Numbered from the stretch's first letter, positions 45,555 to 55,142 are shown. The stretch is DNA of 64,000 bases from Syntrophobacterales bacterium (GCA_031274925.1 JAISPL010000041.1:1-64000), one strand, 5' to 3'. Program-made: numbers and translations. Notes: generated by a model from the letters alone, not told the origin.

Positions 45555-47174
45555 ATGAAATTATTTCGCGTATTAAAAGAAACTTTTTTAGCTTCTCTGC
45601 CTCTTGCCGCGATCATAATAATCGTGTGTTGTTTCGTCGCACCCATGACCGATTCGTTCGATTATATTAAGCTGATCATCGGTTACGCTGGGGTTGTGGT
45701 CGGACAGTCAATATTTTTAGTCGGACTTGACATCAGCATCCTGCCTATCGGAAAAGCGGTTGGAGAATCGCTAAGCAAGTTAAAAAAAGTCGTATTTATA
45801 GTCTTTTTTGGTTTCTTATTCGGTTTTATTGCCGAATCTGCAGAACCGGCACTTACAGTGTTTGCCCGGCAGACCAGCCATGTAATGAGCGAAATAAGCG
45901 AAAAGGTACTGATCGTGGTTATGGCTGCCGGAATAGGCGCATTGGCTGGGTTCGCACTGTACAGAATATTAAAAGATATAAGCATAAAAGTGGTTTTTGC
46001 CGTCCTATACGCTGTGGTATTTCTTCTTGCGATCTTTATTCCATCAGAATTTGTCGGGATAGCCTTTGACGGCAGCGGCGCGACAACAGGCGATATATCG
46101 GTACCGTTTATGCTTGCGCTTGGCTTCGGCGTAGCCGCAACAGTGTCTAGGCACAAATCAAACGACGATTCTTTCGGCATAGTAGGGCTTGCCTCGATAG
46201 GCCCCATACTTTCAGTTTTCATTTACGGGATAATCTTCAAGGTTTCTCGCGGCGGCGTGATCCCAGAGGCAGGCTCATATACACCGGAAGCAGTGGAAAG
46301 CTTTGCATCTGTAGCATTGTTTAATCTGCACGGCGTTTTCTTCGCCCTTGCCCCGATAATTCTCGTATTCCTGCCTTTTCAATTCTTTTTGATAAAATTG
46401 TATAAAAAAGATTTCGTCAAATTGTTATTAGGAATGATCCCTGTTTTTGCAGGTTTGTTTATATTCCTTACGTGCGTCGATTACGGTTTTGCTTATGCGG
46501 GGAAGTACATTGGCACGGTATTTTTTGACGCCTCCCGCCCCGAATGGTTCAAATGGCTGCTGCTGGCTGTAGGATTTGTGCTTGGCGGCGGAATAACGCT
46601 TTCGGAACCAGCTGTGACAGTACTTGGCCATCAGCTTGAAGAAATAACGAACGGACACATCAAACAGATGACAATACGTCTAACGCTTGCAATCGGACTT
46701 GGGTTCGCTTCTGTATTGGCCATTATTAAGATGATAACGCAAATAAATCTTCTTTGGTTCTTGATCCCACTCTATATCGTAGCAATTTGTATGATGAAAT
46801 TTTCTTCCAAAATGTTTGTAGGATTGGCCTTCGACTCAGGTGGCGTAACAGCCGGAGGTCTGACGTCGGCATTTCTGACACCGTTCGCTCTCGGCATAGC
46901 TCTGGCGGTTCGAGATCTTGTTATCGCGGCAGGGGGCACGCCCCAGTCGATCCTGATAAACGGATTCGGTATTATCTCATTTATGTCTGTGGTGCCGTTG
47001 ATTGCCGTACAAACGCTGGGGATAATCTACGAGTCACGTTATAAAAAACAACAAATACTTGCTGATCAATATGAACTCGAAACACTCGAAACATTAACAC
47101 CCCTATACAACGAAGCTGCAAACGGTGAATTGGACAAAAGCGACATACTGGGACAAAACCAAAAAGGAGAATAA
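45555..47174 (+). CDS. DUF1538 double-domain membrane protein
   Basis: The 539-residue polytopic protein consists of two homologous halves (about residues 1-240 and 275-515). Each half has a SAEPALTV/SEPAVTVL motif and then VGIAFDGSGATTGDISVPF or VGLAFDSGGVTAGGLTSAF, so it is an inverted or tandem repeat of DUF1538. I predict about 12-14 membrane segments. The duplicated E-P and D-x-G-x-T/A-T-G motifs suggest an ion or small-solute transporter, but the function is unknown. The next genes encode two PII-like proteins, which points to regulation by a nucleotide-binding signal protein. Codon and base usage are more AT-rich than in neighbours. Confidence 0.88.
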   Translation: MKLFRVLKETFLASLPLAAIIIIVCCFVAPMTDSFDYIKLIIGYAGVVVGQSIFLVGLDISILPIGKAVGESLSKLKKVVFIVFFGFLFGFIAESAEPALTVFARQTSHVMSEISEKVLIVVMAAGIGALAGFALYRILKDISIKVVFAVLYAVVFLLAIFIPSEFVGIAFDGSGATTGDISVPFMLALGFGVAATVSRHKSNDDSFGIVGLASIGPILSVFIYGIIFKVSRGGVIPEAGSYTPEAVESFASVALFNLHGVFFALAPIILVFLPFQFFLIKLYKKDFVKLLLGMIPVFAGLFIFLTCVDYGFAYAGKYIGTVFFDASRPEWFKWLLLAVGFVLGGGITLSEPAVTVLGHQLEEITNGHIKQMTIRLTLAIGLGFASVLAIIKMITQINLLWFLIPLYIVAICMMKFSSKMFVGLAFDSGGVTAGGLTSAFLTPFALGIALAVRDLVIAAGGTPQSILINGFGIISFMSVVPLIAVQTLGIIYESRYKKQQILADQYELETLETLTPLYNEAANGELDKSDILGQNQKGE

Positions 47175-47494
47175 TGATGATTAATGAAACAGATAATAAA
47201 ATATCATTTTTAACCATAATAACCGGGAGAAATAAAAAAGACGCCCTTTTGACAGCGCTATTGGATTCGGACATACACCTGATAAATACCATTTATGGCA
47301 AGGGAACCGTAAAAGCGAATTTTTTGAGAAATGCGCTCGGTCTTGTCCCGGAAGAAAATAAAGTGGTGATAACCTGTATATCTACTTGCGTGAAGAATGA
47401 AATCGTTTTAAGGATGCTTGAGGAAAAATTTGGATTTAACAAACCGAATACAGGTATCGCCTTTACCGCTCCTATAGACAAGGTATCATATTAA
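47174..47494 (+). CDS. PII-like signalling protein 1
   Basis: A 106-residue protein with a PII/ferredoxin-like fold judging by pattern: LTIITGRNKKDALLTALLDSD, a loop with YGKGTVKANFLRNALGLVPEENKVV, then CISTCVKNEIVLRMLEEKFGF and a closing IAFTAPIDKVSY. It is too divergent to be GlnB; the tyrosine of the classical T-loop is not evident. It overlaps the stop of the DUF1538 gene, so both are co-translated. Likely role: ligand-dependent control of that membrane protein. Inferred from context. Confidence 0.75.
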   Translation: MMINETDNKISFLTIITGRNKKDALLTALLDSDIHLINTIYGKGTVKANFLRNALGLVPEENKVVITCISTCVKNEIVLRMLEEKFGFNKPNTGIAFTAPIDKVSY

Positions 47495-47519
47495 GATTAA
47501 TCGCGGAGGGAAAAATAAA

Positions 47520-47849
47520 ATGGAGAATAATATGAAGGCGCTTATGATTGTCGTAAATGCTGGTTTTGCCGACGATATTATAGACGCGACGCGTGAGGTT
47601 GGCGTCAGAGGCGCGACAATATTTAACGCACGCGGAGAAGGTGCGCACCACAAATCAATACTCGGTATCACCGTTGATACCGAAAAAGATTTAATCCTCT
47701 GCGTCGTTGACACAATCACGGCGGAAAAGGCTATGGATGTCATAAAAGAAAAATTCGGGATAAAGACTCCCGCTCACAGCATTTGTTTCACCATGCCAGT
47801 AGATAAAATTGTTGGAATAAATATTGAACCTTTGATTTATAAACCATAA
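47520..47849 (+). CDS. PII-like signalling protein 2
   Basis: A 109-residue protein closer to PII: MKALMIVVNAGFADDIIDATREVGVRGATIFNARGEGAHH, which resembles the PII beta-strand plus the VRGATxxxARG signature before the T-loop, then LGITVDTEKDLILCVVDTITAEKAMDVIKEKFG. A GGAGG-containing ribosome binding site precedes the ATG. It forms an operon with the first PII-like gene and DUF1538. It may form a trimer binding ATP/ADP or a similar ligand. Partner choice is inferred. Confidence 0.8.
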   Translation: MENNMKALMIVVNAGFADDIIDATREVGVRGATIFNARGEGAHHKSILGITVDTEKDLILCVVDTITAEKAMDVIKEKFGIKTPAHSICFTMPVDKIVGINIEPLIYKP

Positions 47850-47873
47850 ACAAAGGAAGGACAAATATCATTG

Positions 47874-48073
47874 ATGAACCATTATCGAGATACTTATGAA
47901 AAAGTAATAAAAGACTTCAATTCGAACGAAGCGGGCCTTTCACAGGCCAAAGCCGAAAAACAGCTTTTGGAAAACGGCAAAAATAAGTTAACAAAAGCAG
48001 AAAAAAGCATACTCCGTCGCTTTATCTAAGAACTTGCTAACCAAATGGTATTGATATTGCTGGTTGTGGAGCA
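47874..48073 (+). pseudogene. Truncated start of a cation-transporting P-type ATPase
   Basis: The first 51 codons (MNHYRDTYEKVIKDFNSNEAGLSQ...NGKNKLTKAEKSILRRFI) match the N-terminal Cation_ATPase_N domain of Ca2+/Na+-type P-type ATPases. A TAA at 48027-48029 interrupts. The same frame then continues ELANQMVLILLV, the expected first membrane helix. After about 48070 similarity ends and a fragment of an RCC1 gene begins. So the ATPase lost both its frame and its 3' end. It follows the DUF1538-PII-PII genes by 24 bp and would have been in their operon. Confidence 0.75.
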
Positions 48074-48074
48074 A

Positions 48075-48183
48075 TTAAAAGAGAGGTGTCTCGCCGAGTT
48101 TGCCGCAGCGATTCCACCCCCAGACCCACACCGTCCCGTCGCTTTTAAGCGAGAGAGAATAAAAGCCCTGCGGCCACTATGAG
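48075..48183 (-). pseudogene. RCC1-repeat gene fragment
   Basis: Read on the minus strand this gives one RCC1 repeat: VAAGLLFSLA, a one- or two-base deletion, then SLKSDGTVWVWGWNRCGKLGE and a stop. It is about 60 % alike in DNA to repeats of the gene at the left edge of the window. The remaining 48184-48470 stretch up to the acyl-CoA synthetase shows no gene that I can support. Confidence 0.75.
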
Positions 48184-48470
48184 TGCCGTTGTTTGGATCC
48201 GGCAAAGAAAGTGGACCCGGTATCTGAAAAAACCCATTGCGGCTTTTTCTGTTTATCTCCAGAGAATTGGAGAAACTCCTGACCTGATTGTGTCCAGACC
48301 ATCCCTTATGTTGGCTTTTATGGGGAATGCCTGTGCAAGGCCCAGACAGGCGTTGATGTTGACAAGGAGGGTGGAAGGATTCGGAGAAGGTCTTGGTCGG
48401 CCTCATCCGTGCTATCACGGGTGAGACAAGTCGGTGGTTGTAAGAAACAGATATGGTATGCGGGTATAAA

Positions 48471-50516
48471 TCACAGATCTATCTCCATTTTCACATCCAC
48501 AATCGTTGCTCCTTTGCCGTCTTCATACACGATGAGAGGGTTGATATCGATATTCTTTATTGCGGGATATTCAGTAAGCAGCCGCGATACCCATGTGAGC
48601 GTCTTCCTCAGGGCCGCCATATCGGCAGCAGGTTTACCCCTCCATCCTTTGAGGACCGAGGCAGCCCGGCTGTTTTCGATCATGGCTGCTGCCGTATCGT
48701 CGTCGACAGGCACGAGACGGATTTCCGGTTCTCTGAATACCTCAGCAAAAATGCCGCCGAGACCAAAAAGAAGGGCATGACCAAACTCCGGGTCGCGCCG
48801 TCCGCCAACTATTATTTCGTACCCTGCCGGGGCCATCGTCTGAAGGAGACATTCTTTCGCCTTCATCAGTTCCCAGGTCTTTCTTAGGGCATCCTCGTCA
48901 GTTACATTGAGCGCAACACCTCCGTTCTCCGTCTTATGGAGCATAAATGGAGATTCGACTTTCACTGCCACCGGATACCCTAATTCGGTGGCGCAGCACA
49001 AGGCGTCATCAATGTTCTTCGCGACCCTGTAAGACTCAATGGATAGGCAGTACTTCTCAAGAAGGGCAAACGCTTCACCGGAACTCATCAACCGCGACGC
49101 CGTAGCAAGACCTACGGTGGGTTTTCTAGTTCCTTTCAAACGAGAGGCCACAGCAACCCTTCCAGGTCCTGACTCGAGGTGGTCTACGGACCGTCTGAGA
49201 GCCTTCAATGCATTATCAACATCAGTGAAGATAGGAAAACCAGCCGCCTCCCTTATGGGGAGCCACTGCTCTCTGTTGGTCACCACGCAAAGAGCAACGG
49301 GTTTATCGTAAGAGAGCGATTTTTTACCGGCATCGTTCAGGAATCTCTGCACACTGACGCCATCGGTCTCGGAACTGTACGTAATCACGAATACTACGCC
49401 GTCGACGCCTTTCTCCTCCAGCGCCCACGTAAGTATATCTGAATAGGAGTCGAGGTCATATACGTCGCCCACATCAAGCGGGTTCGTAGCCCTTATGACA
49501 TTGATCTTCTTTCCCTTCGCTGCCGTGAAGAAATTTTCGGAGAGTTCCGCCAGCTCAAACCCGTAGCGGAATGCCGCATCGCCCGAGAGGACGCCATGAC
49601 CTCCAGACCTAGCAATGAGGGCTAGTCGTTTACCTTTTATAAGCGGGAGGCTGAAGGCCTTGTATACATCCATCATTTCGGCCAAACTATCAACCTGATG
49701 GATACCCGCCTCCTTTATGGCAGCCTGCGCGATAAGGTTGTCACCCGCCAGCGCCGTGGTGTGGAACCGGGCTATTTCTCTGCCCGAAGGGCTTCTGTTG
49801 GCTTTAAGAAGAACAACAGGTTTTTCCGTGGCTGAAGCTGTAACGATGAGGCGTCTGCCGTCGGAGAAGCTTTCCAGATAGAGTCCTATTGCACGGGTGC
49901 CAGGATCGGAAACGAGGTATTCAAGACAATCGTTCTCACCGGTGAGCAGTTTGTTTCCCACGCTGACAAGCTTGTTGAGGCCTATGTTCTCTGAGGAGGC
50001 AAGCATGCAGGTGTCGTAAAGGATCCCGCCGCTCTGTGATATAAGGGAAATATGACCCGATCTCATATAGACCGGATTGAGAATAAAAAAAGGAAGGACG
50101 AGATTTGCCTCAAGGTTGATCACACCGAAACAGTTGGGACCGACCACTTTGATGCCCCATCTGCCGCTAATCTCACGGACCTCGTCTTCAAGGGTCTTTC
50201 TCTCGTCGCTGAACTCCGAAAAACCTCCTGACTCGACGATAGCGTGGCGAATACCTTTTCTACCACATTCCTCAAGGGCTTGAGGCACCCATGACGCAGG
50301 GATAAGGAGGATCGCAAGGTCCGGGATTCCTTCCACAGAGTCAAGACTGACGGCGATCTTCCTTCCTGCCACGGTTCCCTCCCTAGAACCCACAGGGTAT
50401 ACCTTCCCTTTAAATTGGAACCTTTCAAGATTCTCCACTATAATTCGCGCCAAATTGGATGAGGTATCGGAAACACCGAAAACCGCTACGGCTTCTGGAT
50501 AAAAAAACGTCCTCAT
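48471..50516 (-). CDS. ADP-forming acetate/acyl-CoA synthetase
   Basis: The 681-residue protein fuses the alpha and beta parts of NDP-forming acyl-CoA synthetases: a CoA-binding Rossmann domain (FFYPEAVAVFGVSDTSSNLARI), a ligase-CoA domain (GIKVVGPNCFGVIN, SGHISLISQSGGI, and RFHTTALAGD with the phospho-histidine) and a C-terminal ATP-grasp domain (from about residue 465; YPVAVKVESPFMLHKTENGGV, FGHALLFGLGGIFAEV). It makes ATP from acyl-CoA and ADP, or activates an acid, and is common in anaerobes that ferment amino or aromatic acids. Substrate range cannot be told. Confidence 0.9.
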   Translation of the reverse strand: MRTFFYPEAVAVFGVSDTSSNLARIIVENLERFQFKGKVYPVGSREGTVAGRKIAVSLDSVEGIPDLAILLIPASWVPQALEECGRKGIRHAIVESGGFSEFSDERKTLEDEVREISGRWGIKVVGPNCFGVINLEANLVLPFFILNPVYMRSGHISLISQSGGILYDTCMLASSENIGLNKLVSVGNKLLTGENDCLEYLVSDPGTRAIGLYLESFSDGRRLIVTASATEKPVVLLKANRSPSGREIARFHTTALAGDNLIAQAAIKEAGIHQVDSLAEMMDVYKAFSLPLIKGKRLALIARSGGHGVLSGDAAFRYGFELAELSENFFTAAKGKKINVIRATNPLDVGDVYDLDSYSDILTWALEEKGVDGVVFVITYSSETDGVSVQRFLNDAGKKSLSYDKPVALCVVTNREQWLPIREAAGFPIFTDVDNALKALRRSVDHLESGPGRVAVASRLKGTRKPTVGLATASRLMSSGEAFALLEKYCLSIESYRVAKNIDDALCCATELGYPVAVKVESPFMLHKTENGGVALNVTDEDALRKTWELMKAKECLLQTMAPAGYEIIVGGRRDPEFGHALLFGLGGIFAEVFREPEIRLVPVDDDTAAAMIENSRAASVLKGWRGKPAADMAALRKTLTWVSRLLTEYPAIKNIDINPLIVYEDGKGATIVDVKMEIDL

Positions 50517-50775
50517 TTTCCGCCTCTTTATTCTCCCTCTTTCACGAGATTAGTATATATTGAGGAACTTTTGAAACACAAGAGTTATGAAGGTTCCATT
50601 CTTTTCATCATCTTTTTCGTCTTTTTCATCATACAGCTCAAAAACTTTACATTTCAATTTAATGTACTATGCATTATGATATCGTTTGAGGACAACAGAT
50701 AAACATATTCAGACCCAACACCGCATCAGTGGTCTCCATTTCCCTTGTCATCCTGTTTCCAATGGCCCTCAGGCC
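50517..50775. other. Intergenic stretch with AT-rich start
   Basis: This is upstream of the minus-strand acyl-CoA synthetase and leads into the dispersed repeat. The part at 50570-50690 is AT-rich and may hold the promoter. No gene seen. The stretch after the repeat, 50881-51064, is also empty. Confidence 0.4.
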
Positions 50776-50880
50776 AATGAACCTCCAGCCGCAAGCCAAG
50801 GTGTATCCCAAGGTTTACCCGACTGGCTATTAGGCAAGCACGCACCAAGGGGCGGGGAATTAGACCCGTAGAGATTAAAC
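50776..50880 (+). repeat. Dispersed repeat, copy B
   Basis: Same ordered blocks as the element at 26153-26254, in the opposite orientation: AATGAACCTC, CCGCAAGC, GTATCCC, GGTTTACC, CTATTAGG, GGGAATTAGACCCGTA and GATTAAAC. The last 35 bases are nearly identical in the two copies; the 5' parts differ by several indels. Noncoding. Confidence 0.7.
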
Positions 50881-51064
50881 AGTGAAAGTTCAAAGACGGC
50901 TGAAAACAAGTACTCCAAGTTCCGATATACAAAAGTCAAGCTCTTCCCGACCGGTCAGTTCTTCTCGGGATTACAATATCCATGCCACTTCTTTCGCCAT
51001 CTCTTCTTTATCTTTTATTGATGGTTAACGACGAACTACTGCCTATAAGTTGACGATTAACGAC

Positions 51065-51097
51065 AAAAAAAGGGTGGAAATCTTTCGATTCCCACCC
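51065..51097 (-). terminator. Intrinsic terminator of the Lys/Ala-rich protein gene
   Basis: Minus strand: GGGTGGGAATC-GAAA-GATTTCCACCC (one mismatch) followed by seven T residues, 13 bases after the stop codon. A textbook rho-independent terminator. Confidence 0.85.
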
Positions 51098-51109
51098 GGC
51101 TCGACGAAT

Positions 51110-51358
51110 TTACTTCTCAGGAGCCGCCTCAGGTGCTTTCTCTTCGGCAGGCTTTGCTTCTTTTTTTGCTTTTGCTTTTTTTGCTTTCTTTTTTGCTTTC
51201 TTGGTCTCTTTTGCAGGAGCTTCGTCTTTCTTCTCAGGGGCTGCTACTGCTGCCTTGTCATCGGTGGCGGGTGCAACTGCCTGATCTTCCGTAAAACCGG
51301 TTGTCGCAAATACTACACTGATGATGACTGCCAAGACTAACAATGCTACTTTTTTCAT
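51110..51358 (-). CDS. Small exported Lys/Ala/Pro/Glu-rich protein
   Basis: The 82-residue product has a signal peptide (MKKVALLVLAVIISVVFATTGFTE). The mature part is low complexity: acidic and Ala/Pro-rich at first, a strongly basic KAKKKAKKAKAKKEAK run in the middle, and an acidic Pro/Ala end. It resembles histone-H1-like or PG-associated small proteins of Gram-negatives, with no defined function. It has its own intrinsic terminator and stands alone, so it is a real gene. It probably acts in the periplasm. Confidence 0.7.
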   Translation of the reverse strand: MKKVALLVLAVIISVVFATTGFTEDQAVAPATDDKAAVAAPEKKDEAPAKETKKAKKKAKKAKAKKEAKPAEEKAPEAAPEK

Positions 51359-51652
51359 TTGTTCACCTCATGTTGGGTTATTTAACTTCATCAGTAAAAG
51401 ATACTTGCATTTACGGTGCCAAATCTTTCATTTTGTCTAACATAGCGATATTAATGAATGTCATGTTTTCTGTGTCGTGGTAGGATTCGTGAATTAAAGA
51501 ATTTATCTAGAATTGATTCGTCAAATCAAGAATAACTCCGTTTCCTATCACCTTCCTGCACTCCACTCTCTCATAGTGAAAAAAGTGGATATCCATGACT
51601 CCTCGTGGTATATAACGGATGATAAGCAATTTGACATAAAGGTGATTACGCC

Positions 51653-52243
51653 ATGGAAATATCGTCTGACTTTCAAAATGGAAAAGAGGAGATCGTCAGA
51701 GTCGCCAGGCGAGCGGTGGATATGGGGCTCCAGTCCGGAATGGGCGGAAACATCAGCCTGCGCTGGGGTTCTCACTTTCTCATGAAAGTGAGCGGGAGAT
51801 CGCTCTATGGTCTCACCGATGCCGATATCGTGGTGGTGGACGCGAACGGGAAGGTCCAAAGCGGGGTCGGTATCCCTACCAAAGAGGTTCGGCTCCATCT
51901 GGGTATCTATAGGACCCGGGGAGACGCAAACGGTATCGTGCACTACCATGCCCCTTTTGCAACTGCGTTCGCTGTGAAGGGTATACCCATCACAGCTCTT
52001 ACCATCCATGCAAGAAAAAACTTCCCGGCCATGCCTGTAGTACCGGAACTTGAAGATGGCTCCGAAGAACTGGCGGCCCAGGCGGTGGGGGCCTTTTCGG
52101 ATCAAGAGATCAACCTCGTTCTCTTGGCCGCTCACGGGTTGGTGGCTATCGGTAAAACACTCGACGATGCGGAAGCCTTGGCAGAACTTGCGGAAGAGGC
52201 TGCCAAAATAGCTCTTTTTGCAAGGCTTCTGGGTCTACCATAA
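51653..52243 (+). CDS. Class II aldolase/adducin family protein
   Basis: The 196-residue protein follows the L-fuculose-phosphate aldolase/adducin fold. VRVARRAVDMGLQSGMGGNISLR is the N-terminal phosphate-binding part; DANGIVHYHAPFATAFAV carries the metal-binding HxH; LVLLAAHGLVAIGKTLDDA has the third His. It would cleave or epimerise a sugar phosphate or act as a decarboxylase. The catalytic Glu region is not conspicuous, so the substrate is open. The start ATG follows GGTGATT. No obvious partner genes adjoin. Confidence 0.85.
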   Translation: MEISSDFQNGKEEIVRVARRAVDMGLQSGMGGNISLRWGSHFLMKVSGRSLYGLTDADIVVVDANGKVQSGVGIPTKEVRLHLGIYRTRGDANGIVHYHAPFATAFAVKGIPITALTIHARKNFPAMPVVPELEDGSEELAAQAVGAFSDQEINLVLLAAHGLVAIGKTLDDAEALAELAEEAAKIALFARLLGLP

Positions 52244-53215
52244 ACTTTAGCCGTCTAAATAGACTATGGGATGGATGTACCAAGCTTCGGCCTGTCCTGT
52301 CTCACTTCAACCTTTTTTGAAAAATCCTGCATGTTCCTGCTTCATACATCTGCCCAGAATGAAGTCTATGCCGCTACGTTCACAACAACCGTTGTTTCTT
52401 CGCTTGCAACGCTCAGTTGAAACCAAATGCACTCTGAAACAAATGCACCTCGGCCTTATCATCACGACCCCCTTGACTACCAGAAGCAGCTTATCAGTTC
52501 TCATGAATATATCCATCACATCGGTCTTTTCCGGTATATCGGAAACGAACTTTTAAAATTTTTCGCCCAATATCTCCTCGTACCATGAATTTATAAGGAT
52601 CGCCATGCGGTATGCTCTTTAGGTTTTGGGAAACTCTGTTCTTCTCCCATACCGTTTTCCATGTCGTCTCGCGTTTTTTTGGACTCAAGCTGCCTCTTTA
52701 GCTGTCATTTGGATTCACCATATCCATGTATGAAAAAATAGACATTTTTCAAAAATAATACACAGATGTAGCGACTTGGCCCCCTTATCCTGTAGGCGGC
52801 ATTTTCAGTGGATGATTCCCCATCCTTTAAGCTTTACCAATTTTTAAGCTCATATCATAAAAGTATTGAGTCTCGCCTAATATGTGTATCCCTTATGGAA
52901 AGCCCTTGAAACCATCCGTAAGAGCCATACCTTCTAGCCGAGCCGCTCATGGAGCTAGAAGATAAGATCCCACTCTTAAGAAAAGTGTATGACATACTAT
53001 TAGACGAAACGAGAGAAAGCCCATGCATTTGATATAGATGCAAGAGGGGTACGGAGACAGGCAACCAGAAAAAATGGGGAGCGGTGAGAGAAAGGCGGGA
53101 GGGGGTTGCAACCTTGCTTTGATTTCTTTATAATTTTATTTAATTAGGAAAAATTATAGCATGGTCATAGCATTAGGAGCATGAAGAATATTTCTAAGTT
53201 AAGGAGATAAATATT
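52244..53215. other. Long AT-rich intergenic stretch
   Basis: No gene is supported. ORFs of 64-96 codons on both strands lack domains. The last 100 bases before the DUF362 gene are AT-rich with a clear AAGGAGAT ribosome binding site, and should hold its promoter. Confidence 0.4.
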
Positions 53216-54970
53216 ATGCTGGATATAACGCTGAAGAAAGGCAAACTTTCCGTAACTTTCCGGAATGTCGTGGATGGCTATTACGCAAAAATACCGGACA
53301 TTGGGCATGCCTGTGTCGAAGCGCAATGGAACCGATGGAAGAACAGTCCTGACATTGTTGTCTATCTTTTGGGAAGGGGGAGTAAGACCGTCGGCTGGAT
53401 CATTTATAACAAAGCCACCAGCGCCATTGAGGAGGTATTACTGAACCCAGGGGATGATAAGCCGGAGCTTCGCACTCAGGCCGTCGACGCGCTCATTGCA
53501 CGGGAAAGCCTTATCTCCGCCGAGATATTGGAGAACGACAAGGAAAAGCTTGACTGGCTCGTAGACTATGGTTTTCGTCCTGCAAGGAAAATTAAGACCT
53601 GCGGCAGTTCCTTCGTTAAGATGGAATTGAGCACGTCAGTCTTCTTTCAGCGATTGAAGGAACAAAGGCCATTCAGGGTTTACCGCAGGAAAGAGAAAGT
53701 GGTCGTTCAAAAGGTTGGGAATGCCCAAGCCGAAGAAGACATCAAGGCAGCGCTCCAGGCTCTCCTGGACAAGCTCGGAGGCATAGGAAAGTATGTAAAA
53801 CCAGGGCAGACCGTGGTCCTCAAACCAAATGTGGTAGCCGATCATGGTATGATAGGGGGCAAGTATACCGGTGGCGTGGTTACAGATATTCGTATCCTGA
53901 AGGGCCTTATTGAGCTGCTACTGCCTGTTGCTGACAGGGTGATTGTAGCCGAAGGATCGTCTATTAACCGGAGCGCCACCAGCAAGATGTTCGAGATTTA
54001 CGGATATCCCACGTTGATCGATATAGATCCAAAGAAGGTAAGCCTTGTCGACCTGAATACCGATGCGCTTGTGGAAAAACCTGTTCCAGCAGGAAAAAGG
54101 ATGAAGTCCAGGAAAATCCCGCGCACTATTGAAGAGGCTGATGTGATCATAAGTCTTCCTGTGATGAAAATGCATTTTGCCGCAGGAGTCTCCCTGGCGG
54201 TCAAAAATCTTCAAGGCGCCATGCCCCCCATTGAGAAGTATATGACCCATTTTTTCGGGTTATGGCAGAACCTTGTAAATATTCATCACATCGTGAAACC
54301 CGATCTTCATATTATTGACGGCATAGTGGCACAGGAAGATTTCGGGCCTGTGGCAGGAAGACCGAAAACCATGAATCTCCTCATAGGAGGCGAGAACCCG
54401 GTGACGGTAGATGCTGTTACCATGCGGGTCATGGGCCTTGAGCCCCTTACATCTCCCCCGGTATTAATGGCATATCTTCAAGGATTGGGTCCTGTTGAAC
54501 CAGAAAAGATTCAAGTCCTCGGCGCCTCCATAGATGAGGTTGCAAGCCCGTTCAAGGAGCCCATCCTTAACTTGGATAGCGGCCAAGATTTCAAAATCCA
54601 CGCGACAAATGCCTGCATCGGCTGCAGAGGATACCTGCACTTCGGTCTCGCCAAACTGAGAAGGCCCGACCCCGCTGACCCCGGCAGATTACTGATCGAC
54701 CGTCCTTTTGAGTCGAAGGTCAATATCTTTCTCGGTCCTGATGACGGAGCCGACGCAGATCCAAAAGAGACTAACATTTTCATGGGCATATGCCAGCTCC
54801 ATCATGCCGGCAAAGGTACCACGCTCGCCGGCTGCCCTCCCCACGCAGAGGTAATCATGAACGGAATATTCCAGCTTTTCCCAGATGTCGAGAGGCCCAG
54901 GTATGCCGATGATACGGCGGAAGCCACGCTGGAAAAAATGTTGAAGGATGTCTTGAAGGCCCTTGAATAG
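53216..54970 (+). CDS. DUF362-domain protein with N-terminal GNAT-like region
   Basis: The product has 584 residues. The first ~140 (DITLKKGKLSVTF... SAEILENDKEKLDWLVDYGFRPAR) have the look of a GNAT-like acyltransferase tail, which is tentative. Residues 150-480 form a DUF362 domain: KPGQTVVLKPNVV, GGVVTDIRILKGLIELL, VIVAEGSS, DVIISLPVMKMHFAAGVSLAVKNLQGAM, and VTVDAVTMRVMGLEP. DUF362 proteins often carry ferredoxin clusters; here only CIGC remains. A strong AAGGAGATA precedes the ATG. The function is unknown, though the family is common in anaerobes. Confidence 0.82.
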   Translation: MLDITLKKGKLSVTFRNVVDGYYAKIPDIGHACVEAQWNRWKNSPDIVVYLLGRGSKTVGWIIYNKATSAIEEVLLNPGDDKPELRTQAVDALIARESLISAEILENDKEKLDWLVDYGFRPARKIKTCGSSFVKMELSTSVFFQRLKEQRPFRVYRRKEKVVVQKVGNAQAEEDIKAALQALLDKLGGIGKYVKPGQTVVLKPNVVADHGMIGGKYTGGVVTDIRILKGLIELLLPVADRVIVAEGSSINRSATSKMFEIYGYPTLIDIDPKKVSLVDLNTDALVEKPVPAGKRMKSRKIPRTIEEADVIISLPVMKMHFAAGVSLAVKNLQGAMPPIEKYMTHFFGLWQNLVNIHHIVKPDLHIIDGIVAQEDFGPVAGRPKTMNLLIGGENPVTVDAVTMRVMGLEPLTSPPVLMAYLQGLGPVEPEKIQVLGASIDEVASPFKEPILNLDSGQDFKIHATNACIGCRGYLHFGLAKLRRPDPADPGRLLIDRPFESKVNIFLGPDDGADADPKETNIFMGICQLHHAGKGTTLAGCPPHAEVIMNGIFQLFPDVERPRYADDTAEATLEKMLKDVLKALE

Positions 54971-55036
54971 CCAGCATAGCATAAGCGCAACCTCCGGCTG
55001 CCTGCACAGCATGGCCCGCGGCAACCGTTACGGAAT

Positions 55037-55070
55037 AAAAAACCACCGTCTTGAAGGCGGTGGTTTTTTA
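55037..55070 (+). terminator. Bidirectional intrinsic terminator
   Basis: AACCACCG-loop-CGGTGGTT (55041-55065), preceded by a run of A and followed by a run of T. It can stop the DUF362 transcript from the left and the molybdopterin operon from the right. Confidence 0.85.
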
Positions 55071-55142
55071 TTGGGGACTACTAGCTTGTAGCTTTATAGA
55101 CGATCGGCGGTCTCACATGCCGCAAGATCAGTAGTAAAGCAT

